From Heterotrichella gracilis (Eukaryota > Sar > Xanthophyceae > Tribonematales > Xanthonemataceae), in assembly GCA_032358255.1 (NCBI GenBank), contig JAULBX010005887.1, positions 62,001 to 126,000 of the forward strand: a stretch of 64,000 bases of DNA. The letters run 5' to 3'. Made by a program: the position numbers and the translations under genes. The notes beneath the pieces were generated by a model, which saw only the letters and a program-made list of their open reading frames with translations, was not told the DNA's origin and did no database searches. Below are positions 55,189-64,000 of this stretch, one piece after another. Each line of letters begins with the position of its first letter. Position 1 is the stretch's first letter.

Positions 55189-58100
55189 TCACTGGCCATA
55201 CACCTTGAGCAGTTCAATGTCAAACAGCAGTGTCTTGTCGATCATGCCCTGGTTCTTCAACACAAACTCAAGGGTGCGCCGGCCCTGGACAGGAAACCAT
55301 GCACAAGGGTTTTCAAGCAAGGGTTGCACTGCATTCTGTGTGCATTTGGCAGAAGGGAGTCCCCTCCCCTGCCAAATGCTGTATGAGCTACATTGAGTTT
55401 GTGGCCAATTGCAAGGCTCCCCACTCCTTCAGCACATACTCAAGGGTGCGCCGGCACAAGAGTTTTCAAGCATGAACACCACACAAACCAACAAACAGCA
55501 GAAAGGTGTTCCCAGCCGCGATCGGTTTATTGTCTTGTGTGCAAGTGAAGGGCACACATACACACTGCAAATCATACACAAGGGTTTTGAAGCAAGGGTT
55601 GCAATGCATCTGTGTGCGTTTGGCAGGTGGATCCCCTCCCCGCTGCATGGGCTACATGTGCAATGGGTATATATGTGGGGCCCTGTGCGCAAACAAGCAT
55701 GCATAACCACTTCATTTAGTAACATAATTTAGCACAGTAATGGTGCTGATTGTAATGGAGTCATTGATGTTGACTGGATGCAAATATATACAAAAGCCAC
55801 ACCCAGCGACCCTGGCACGCCACCAGGGCTGCATACATCCTGCCACACTGCATCAAAGGGTCATAAGGTAATATGAGGTCCTAACAGATACTTGTGACCA
55901 TTGGCAGCACGCACCGAGAAAGTCGTGGGTTTAGGCCCCTGCTTGTTGAAGTCATTTCCAGGGTACCCCAGCTCTACAGGCACAATGATTCGGCGGATGC
56001 CGCCCACCTTCATGCCCTTCAAGGCCTCCTCAAACCCAGGGATCACCTGCGGGGATAAACGAAGTACATCAATAAAAAAAAGGCTTCAAGCAGTACAGCT
56101 AAATTGAACACTCTGACTAGATGAATAAGTGAATATGCATTCATCTGCAATTGCCAAATTACAACAACTGGTACATGCGGTCGGTGTATGCAGGCGTGCA
56201 GACTAGTGAGTTGTGGTGACATGCACTTTGAGCAGATGTTGATGTTCTAGCGACCATTCCCTATTGATCGCTCACCTCCCCACTCCCCAGCTTGAACTGG
56301 AAGAACTCCTTTTCATCCCCTTGGAAAGCGCCCCCCTTGGCCTGCACACAACCCATGGATGCTTTCAGTTTGGCAAGCTAGTTATTTGGCATACCACATG
56401 GGCGTTGCATGCTGAGCAGATTATGCGGCTGGCCCATTTTTTCCACTATGGAATTGAATTGATTATATGTCATCACTATGGCATTGACTAGTTGCCATCA
56501 CTGTGGCATTGATTAGTTGTCATCATTATGACATTGATTCGTTGTCATCACTATGGGGCATTGATTAGTTGTCATCACCATGGCATATTGGTTAGTTGTC
56601 ATCACTATAGCATTGATTAGTTGTCATCACCTGTGGCATTGATTAGTTGCCATCACTATGGCATTGATGCCAGCCGCTTGTTAAAAACCTGGCCATTGTG
56701 CCCGGCTTTACGAATTCAGATCGTGTGCATGCTGGGCAGGTGATACATACACATGCACGTTTCCTAGTAAACCCTAAGCCGCACGGCTTTGCATACCGTA
56801 CCTTGTTGCGGGCCTCAAACGGCCTGCCATAGTAGCCAATGGTGTAGCCATCCCAGTCCACCGTCACCCTGTCCCCAGGATTTGGTGTTTGCCCCGTCCC
56901 TTCTTTCAAATCCTGGTACTGCAGCCCTGACGCTGTGGTCACATAATCCTTGTACCTGCGCCAGATATATAATAATTATTTTTATATAATTATAATTGTT
57001 TTCATAACTACATTATAATGATTTTTAATAGTTATATCGGAACAGTAGTTGCGCGCGTGACTGTGCTTGTTGGTTGTGGCGGTGAGTGTGATGGCGGATG
57101 TCAATATGTTGTAAATGTGTCAACGTCCTGGTAGTGGAACCCTGTACTGATGGACATGTCATCCGTGTACCTGCTGGATGGAAATTAGTAATGTGTTTCC
57201 GTAACCCTTCCATTGGCTCAATTGCCCTAGCACACTATCTGAGAGGCCCTAAACCCTAAACCAGGCTCTCGCAGCTAGCCACATGAGGGGCAGGAGGTGC
57301 ACACAGAGTCGCTCACCGCCGTCTATACAGGCTTACATAAAGACATCACGTAACCCCAGAGGGCACGCCTACGGTCCCTCTATTCAACAAAACTTAAGAA
57401 ATAGTGTATGATGTGATGATGCAGAAAATCTTGAAAGCAAAATATTTCCATAGGGTACGCCCTGCTTTCCACCTACGTCATGCGCGGTTTTCCATAATCC
57501 TTCCCCTTAAGCGCCTCCATCGGCTCGAAATCCTGCGCATGGCTCGGGGCACACCCCAGTCCCAGGGATAGTCCAGCCAGCAGTGCTGCCTGCAGATGCT
57601 GGCGCCTGCATCATAGGGATTGCATCACATGGTGTTCACACACACGCCGCTAGAGCTACAGACTAGCTGCTAGTGCTTTAATTACTGGCCGGGAAGTCAG
57701 TGCGGCAACAAAAAAGGACAAAAAAAAACAATACAGCCCTCAAGACCTACCTGTCAATGGCAACAGCATCGACGGGACTGTGCGTCCCAGTGTCATGGCG
57801 AGGAGTTGCAGCAGCCACGGGCTGTGTGCACCGCCTGCGGAGCAGGTTTAAGGTCACTTTATTTGCGACAAGGCTGCGGGTTTAGGATTTGGGCTTTAGG
57901 GTTTCGGAGGAGCATGTCGTGAGTGCAAGAAAGGCTGCCCTTTCCAGATGGAAACGGTGTGTGCTGGGATATCCTGGGCGCACACACACGCAACACCACA
58001 AATAGGCACCCAACAAGGCACATCTTTGTGACATCCAACAACCCATACTGGGTGAAACAACTCGTCCAGTCTGCAAGTGCTGGAACCATATACGGTACAT

Positions 58101-58375
58101 ATAGCTTTCAGCAGCCAATTTGTACAATGTGGGTTGATGGTTTGTTGACAGTGACTATGCATATGGTATGCATGCATGTGGCAGCTGACCAATATACTGC
58201 CTATGGAGGTTAAAGTCTTTCATTTATGGCTTATTGATATGTTATATGACACAGACAAGGCGCAACCCACTTTGGGCATCAACGTCAGGAGTCGTTCAGC
58301 ATACCTGCCGTTGGCTGGTCTCGTTGCCCTGAAGCAAGCCCTTTGGTGCATGGGTGCTGCAGTCATGCTGGCCAT
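55189..58375 (-). CDS. Thylakoid-lumen FKBP-type peptidyl-prolyl isomerase with twin-arginine signal
   Basis: Folding catalyst of 243 aa in seven exons: 58375-58305, 57834-57751, 57605-57477, 56955-56802, 56341-56276, 56046-55915 and 55284-55189. Phases agree at every joint. Exon 1 (MASMTAAPMHQRACFRATRP) is a chloroplast transit peptide. DRRQHLQAALLAGLSLGLG with PSHAQ after it is a Tat-type lumenal signal; the first arginine of the RR pair is split by an intron. The FKBP fold follows: SGLQYQDLKEGTGQTPNPGD, VDWDGYTIGYYGRPFEARNK, GGAFQGDEKEFFQFKLGSGE, VIPGFEEALKGMKVGG, RRIIVPVELGYP and TLLFDIELLKVYGQ. This matches the plant lumenal FKBP clade, many members of which have weak isomerase activity. 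Introns hold a minisatellite and an exon-edge copy. The far-upstream first exon is inferred from phase and its transit-like sequence. Confidence 0.9.
55407..55660 (-). repeat. Duplicated exon 7 5' end and flank in an FKBP intron
   Basis: 55407-55470 repeats the exon 7 start region (ctcaagggtgcgccgg, original about 55265-55285). The flank 55301-55390 (acaagggtttt.aagcaagggttgca) recurs at 55576-55660. Together they suggest a duplication of the acceptor region and part of the intron. Confidence 0.7.
56467..56668. repeat. Minisatellite, 8 units of 25-27 bp
   Basis: Eight head-to-tail units near tgtcatcactatggcattga in an FKBP intron between the exons at 56341 and 56802. Units differ by one to four bases. 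Confidence 0.9.
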
Positions 58376-61076
58376 GGTTCTTCCAGTCTCAACAACCCAG
58401 TGCTCAAATCGTGCTGTTACGGCAGCTTGACTACGGGAATGGTATCACACCACCAGCCAACCTTGACCAGCAACGGCTCGTGGTTTGAGACCTACTCACG
58501 GACGTGGAGCTAGGTGTCGTGCAAGCTCAGGCGAAGCCCGCTCCCTGCATGTCTAGGAGGGCGTATTCAGTATAGCAGGGCTGTTGTTTATTTTTTGGCG
58601 CAACCAGCAGCTGGCAATAGGTGAGATGCAGGCCAGGTCCACTGGAAGTTCTAGTGATACGGGTTTCGTGGAACAAAGTTGCCCAGTTAGTGGGTGCTGG
58701 CAGCAGACTTTTGAGTGCACACCGAAATCGAGCGAGTTATCTGTACCGAGGAATAGGTTGCGAGGCGCTGTTGAGGTGCAGACAGTAGCGTGTGCAGCAA
58801 TGCGGGCTCGCACGCTGGCGCATGTGGCGCCCCGAGAAACTGCCGCAAGCAATAGCAATGCATGCATGCATGCATCAACTGGCCATTGAACAAGGGTACA
58901 AGCTAGTGTACGACGCAGGTTTTCAGCTTCCACGCGGAACCACAACCACCCTCCAGGTCACGTTGGTCATTTTGGAGATCCGGTTTGCGTGCGCATACTG
59001 TGGCAAACCAGCACCCCATTCCAAAGCCCCACCATTACAACCAGCCTCGTGAACACCTTGTTACTATTTGCGCCCTCCTATCGTGGACCGTTGAAACGGT
59101 TGGATCCAAGAAGGTATAGGGTGCGGCGTTTTCCTCTTAGGTTTGCAAGTTGGCCCAGAACCGGCCAGCAGGGCACAGGGCCAACAGTGGACCTGGACCA
59201 AAACGCTGCTCTAATGTCACCTGTGTATGAGGCTGTGACACAGGTTATGCAGGGAGACTTTAAGCATTCACCAACGATACTGGCCTCAGCGCTAATCCGA
59301 ATACCAAGAGGCCACAGATGCAACCTTCATGAATGTTGCATGCACCTGACGCCACAGGGCAGCGCCAAGAGGAAAGGCCCTGTTCACCTGTGCATATATA
59401 TGGTGCTTGCTTGTTAATTCCCCGGGGCCTCCACAGAGCGTCGGTATGGTTGTGTGCTGTGGGCGCAGTTGTCAACTAGTCGACCTGGGCCATATAGGTG
59501 CCACAGCCTGCCCTCCCCAGTGCTCTGGGCCCACTTGGTGCTGTATGGTCGCAAGCAAGCTGCTGGCTACCATGACAGTTTGGTTTATGCTGCACGTAGG
59601 TAGCGGTAGACTACGCTGGTTTATCCAAACGCGTGTTAAAGTGTGCGGGCTGGGATGGCAACACAGACAACAAAATGGAACCCAACGTACAGGTGTGTGC
59701 CAACTTGGGGCAGGTTTCATGCCGGCCATTGGAGTGCTTGGTAGGTTAAAAGGGTGTCTGGGCTTTGGGAAACCACACATGCATCTGGGCACCAGTGCGC
59801 CAGCGATACACATATGTACTCGTTGTGCTGCCACCTTTGCACCCATTTGGTCACTGGACACCACCATGCTCAAGTGTAAGCAGACACTTGCCCGGCACCA
59901 CTACCACTGCAGCAGCGGGTACAGTGTGGGCCATGGCTATCTTCATTCCAAGATCTATCAGGAGTGGCGTGTTGCTGCCAGTACACGCCAGGTGTACAAT
60001 GGGGTTTTGAGGTTTGGTAGGCATGCATTTTATGAGCGGCAACAATGATCTGCTATAACAAGCGGCCTAATGGGTGAAGGGATGCTGCTTGTCCTGCGGA
60101 CGAACACATGCTTTGCCAAGTGGGGTGTTGACAGGTGGGCAACAGTACAGGATTGAGCAATAATGTACTGAGCAGGGCTTCCCGCTCAAAAGCAAGCCAG
60201 CAACTTCACGCCCACCTTGCCTGCTGCCCAACTGATATCTAGTTGGAAACAAGGCAGCTGCATTAGTCAACAGTGCACTGCTGTTTGTGCGTGTTGCAGG
60301 TCGTTCCGTGCACTGCACTACCGCGCGCATGCATTCAATGCATGCCTGGGCAAGTGGGTCCCCCACCTTTGCTTGCCACCCAAAGACACGTAGCACATCC
60401 ACAGTCTCTGATGGAGTATTATGGACCACCTGCGTGTCACCGTTGACGTCTAGCACCCTGCTTTCGTGTGGCAATTTTGCCTGAGCTGTGGTTTCGGCTT
60501 CACAGCGGCTTCAAAGTCGGTTCGAAAACCTCGCGCCCAAAAACTCAAAAGAAGGTGCCGCGCCGGGCAGCCGAGTGTCGCTCTGCGCTCCATTCACGTC
60601 ATTTCTCATCATCGGCCGCACGGGAAGTGACTTGGCGTATTGCTGGCAAGGTACTAATTTTGCCAAGGCAGCACATTCTGACGTAAATCTGTCACATGGT
60701 CCTGGTCACGTGCGTTTTTGGGCGGTTCTTCAAGTTTTTGCCGGTCAGAAATCACGTCATTGTCTCGAATGCCTGGTGCCACTTGGCAAGGACAGAAGCG
60801 CTGGCGGGCCGAATTGTTGACCGACCTGACCGGGGCGTCAACACAGCTTTGCGCCTCCTGGGCTTTGCCTTAAAACTTCCAGCCAAGAACGCCTGTATCA
60901 TCGTAAACACCCATTCATTCTTGCGTGTATCAGCTGCCGTTGTGTTGTGTAAAGCGTTGATATTCGTTACCACTACAGTGAGCCGCTTCCACCTCTGTCT
61001 CGATCCAGCATCCAGTCGGAATGGCCCCGCCCGCTTGGCATGCACACTCGCAGCGTTGAGCTCCACACGGAATAGC
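58376..61076. other. Divergent interval between FKBP and proline-rich gene
   Basis: Both promoters must lie here. Two open frames could be considered: 60067-60474 (-), which reads as a plausible protein segment (VLDVNGDTQVVHNTPSETVD) but has no clear exon joins, and 59407-60048 (+), 213 codons with no domain. Neither is claimed as a gene. A short catgcatgcatgcatgcatc run lies at about 58860. Confidence 0.4.
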
Positions 61077-64000
61077 ATGACGCCCACTGGGCGCCGGTCC
61101 ACCACGAGTGGATTGGCACTGTTCTTCTTCGTCAGCTGTCTACTCCAGATAACGGCTGCAGGTAATGCTTCATGGGGTTTAGGTCGGCAGCAGGGATGGG
61201 CAGGTTTAGGCGGGATGGGGCATTTCGGACGACTGTAACAGCGAAAGGCGGGGGCCAAGGCAGCGCATCAAGCTTGAAGCCAGCAGCAATCGGTAGTAGA
61301 TACCCAGCTCGTACCTAGGAGCAGCACCAGCGGCATTCGGGCTGGGCAATCGGTCTCCAAGAGGGTTGCAGCGTTTGGCACTTCGGCCCCGCCAAGATAA
61401 TAGCACCCAGACATTGCAGCACAAACCCACGCCAGCGACAGCCTCAATAGCGCCACCGTTGTTTTACCCTCTATTGTACTCGTAGTTGGACCTTTTTCGT
61501 GCAATCGCCGATGGTGATTGGGTTGTTTGCGCCATCGCATCCGTGCGGGGGCGGGAGGGCAGCAGCCTTGCAGTAGCAGCTCACAAACCGCACTTGAGGG
61601 CACTTTCGCCTGTGCATAGCGCACATAGTTGTTTCACAAGATCGTTCCTACGTTTAGTGCCGCCGGAACTTGCTGGTTTGGGTGGGCAACATCGGCGCGT
61701 TACACTGTCTCTGGCATGCCTCGGACATACCACTGTTACGTCTAAGCCACCACTGGTTCGACCACCTCGTCTCAGCTGCACTCGGGAACCGCATACTCGG
61801 CTAGTCTGGTTAGTTGGGCTGGCTTGTGGGCAAAATGGGCTGGTCTTGCTTTCATAAACCTGTCAACCTTGGTTCCTAACACGGCCTGTGTGTCTCTCTT
61901 CCAGGTGCCAAGCAAAAAGTGCCGAGCTACACAGTGTCCATCAACAACAAGTGGTTTGGTGGCGACAGCTCGGATGGCGCTGTTGACAATTTGGAGGAGC
62001 TCGACAGTGACCTGTGTGGCAACTTTAGGGTCACCCTGTCCTGCCCCTCAAACTGCAAACTAGGCTGCAATGTGGACATCACAGGTGCGCACCGCAGCCC
62101 CACTCCCACGTGCACGGTCATTTGCTGGTCACTGCACTGCACATATGGGGGACACACACCTGGGGCTCTTTGCATTGCGAGCACCCGCACCCATCACCAA
62201 CCCCACACACCACCCACACCACCACCTGGGACTGAGTGCATCACAAGCACGCTAACCGGGACCCCTTATGGTGCAGACTTTGGCTATACCCGCAATTTCT
62301 TCGAGCTGTATGAAGACTCCATCTTCTTCGGGGCCACCCCCGACTACTCCAACCCCCTCATCAGCCCCATGCCCAACGTGGACCCGCTGGACGACTACCC
62401 AGCCTTCCACCCGCACGCCAAGCCACCCCAGGAGGACTACTCCGCATCCAGCTTCATTTTTACCCACGGTGTCCACTCGGTGGAGGTGGTGGGGTTCAGC
62501 CAGCTGGGGCCCAATGGGGAGGTCCTGGTTGAGGCGCAACGGGGCGCCGACACAGCCTGTGCCTTCGTCCGCGCCAGCTGCTACGCTCCAGGTACTGCCC
62601 CCAACCCGCCGCATCTGCACAGCCCCACGCTGCAATATCCGCACTCGACCCACCTGCACCTCACGCCTGCACTCACACCCTGCACTACCAACCCAATACA
62701 CTCGTCTAGGTACCAGCTACTTCCCATGCATGCATTTCCCAAGTGAAACCCCAACACTTGCACAGCCGCTTACCCTGCCACCCGCTCCCCGCAGGCACCC
62801 TGAACGAGATCCTGAGCACCCCACCCGCCAACAGCCTGCCCGACTTGCACAAGGACTCCAGCATGTCATGGACCAGCAAGGACGGTGTGGACTACAATCT
62901 GGTGTCAGATGGTGCCGCGGGGCTGAACCTCCAGGTCAGCAGCATCAATGCTGACCAGGCGCCCAAGGTGCACAGCGTGGCGCCAGAGGTGCTGCTCCCT
63001 GAGATCAGCGCGGTGACGGCGTCCCTGCTGGTAAGCCCTTGGTTAGGGTTTTGGGTTTAGGACTGCCCTTGTGTAGGGTTTGGAGCTGGTGGCCCACACT
63101 GCGTTGCATTGCTTCCCTTCCAATAAGCACTTTTTGCTGCGCTAGGGTTTAGGGTGTTGGGGTGTAGCTGCCTGCACTGTCACATCCAACCCCTAGCATG
63201 CCATGTTGCGCACACCTTAGCACCATACACTCCCCCTTGCCCCCTCCCCCTTGGCACGGTGTACTTACCCCCCTTGGTTCCCTCCCTGCAGGCAATGGAG
63301 GGTGACCTGTCCGCCAGCCAGAGCGAGGCCCCCATGGAGTTCATGACCCACGACGACACCGACGCAGACCCTAGCGAGCCTGAGGGAAACCCTAACGACA
63401 GCCTGCTCTGGCTGCCCAACCTCCAGCCCCACGTGGACCTGCTCGAGAAGCGCATCCTGGCGGGGTATAGCTACCAGCCCCCACCGGCGGCCCCCGCGCC
63501 CCCTGATGCACCCTCCGGCGGCAACCTCTTCGACCCCCCACCACCCCCCCGCCCCCCCAGCGGCGCCTACGCCCCCGCCCCACAGCCCGGCGCGGCGGGA
63601 GCCGGCGCCCCCATCATGGGCCCCGGCCCTGGCCCATCTGCTGGCATCCTCAGCGGGGGCGCGGAGGGTTTGGGGTCGGCCCCTGCTCCCGCCCCAGTCA
63701 GCGTGGATCTGGGTGGTGGCCTCCCCTTTGACACTATCGAGCTCCCCTCCACCAACTCCCTGGCCAACAACGGGGGGCTGACCAACCTCCTGGGCCGACT
63801 GGGCAAGCCACCCTCGCCTGCCGCCGCCACGCCACCACCAACGGGCCTCGCCACGCCTCCACCAAAGGGGCAGTCCCCACCGGCGCACCCACCACCCATG
63901 GAGGGCCAGTCCCCACCCGCACAGCCACCACCCCTGGCGGCGCGCACCCCCCCACCGGCGCACCCACCACCCAAGGCCCAGACGCCACCCGCCCACCCCC
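61077..64000 (+). CDS. Secreted proline-rich protein, 3' end outside window
   Basis: Five exons so far: 61077-61161, 61905-62084, 62277-62591, 62795-63030 and 63292 to the window end (508 aa seen). Signal peptide: basic start, then LALFFFVSCLLQITAAG, cut by the first intron at its end. The following lumenal part has a cysteine cluster (LCGNFRVTLSCPSNCKLGC), an acidic aromatic stretch (FGYTRNFFELYEDSIFFG) and a SFIFTHGVHSVEVVGFSQLG strand-like segment. Exon 5 becomes a Pro-rich stalk (PPPKGQSPPAHPPPMEGQ and similar), as in algal hydroxyproline-rich wall proteins. It is not a standard pherophorin as far as I can see. The ATG at 61077 is chosen because it places the hydrophobic core correctly; upstream in-frame codons run on without a stop. 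Confidence 0.75.

Noticed and set aside
59407-60048. 213-codon plus-strand open frame
   Set aside because: No domain or exon partners, and the opposite strand is also partly open; length alone is not enough.

Overview
This is nuclear DNA from a eukaryote, most likely a unicellular green alga (Chlorophyta). The genes are dense in introns with GT-AG boundaries. Interstitial TTTAGGG-type telomere-like tracts sit in many introns. The gene set is plant-like: a chloroplast histidine-biosynthesis isomerase, a thylakoid-lumen FKBP with a twin-arginine signal, a PB1 Raf-like kinase, a CW/PWWP/chromo/SNF2 protein and a proline-rich secreted protein. Species assignment is inference; a chlamydomonadalean alga fits but is not proven. 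Exon models were built by hand from splice sites, phase continuity and family similarity. All multi-exon models keep the reading frame throughout.

Layout, left to right: a small unrecognised gene (909-1845, -); a Qa-SNARE syntaxin (2591-6576, -, 7 exons, 336 aa); a gene-poor stretch; a PB1-domain Raf-like protein kinase (9213-14579, -, 12 exons, about 957 aa); the histidine-biosynthesis isomerase HISN3/HisA (17013-19075, -, 6 exons, 311 aa), divergent from a small serine palmitoyltransferase small-subunit-like protein (19786-20064, +); a 20.7-kb chromatin-remodeller-like gene (21157-41852, -, 37 exons, 2733 aa); an intron-containing tRNA-Ser(AGA) (42979-43101, -); about 4 kb of diverged repeats; two tandem paralogous membrane proteins (48737-50272 and 51383-53650, both -) of a family I do not recognise; a thylakoid FKBP (55189-58375, -, 7 exons, 243 aa); and the 5' part of a secreted proline-rich protein (61077 to the window end, +). 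The genes are independent eukaryotic units, not a pathway cluster.

The most striking structure is not a gene. In the five long minus-strand genes (syntaxin, kinase, HISN3, remodeller, FKBP) introns contain one to several degenerate tandem copies of the neighbouring exon edge. Copies of an exon's 3' end plus splice donor lie downstream of the exon; copies of a 5' end plus acceptor lie upstream. They are often interleaved with TTTAGGG-like sequence. I count about twenty such copies, including one nearly exon-sized duplicate and one inverted 57-bp foldback. Two other points stand out. The remodeller combines CW, PWWP, double chromodomain and SNF2 modules but has lost key ATPase residues (DEAH to DDRN). 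The tandem paralogs carry a roughly 31-residue W/TLGDF repeat, with the repeat exon and the reading frame of the tail lost in one copy.
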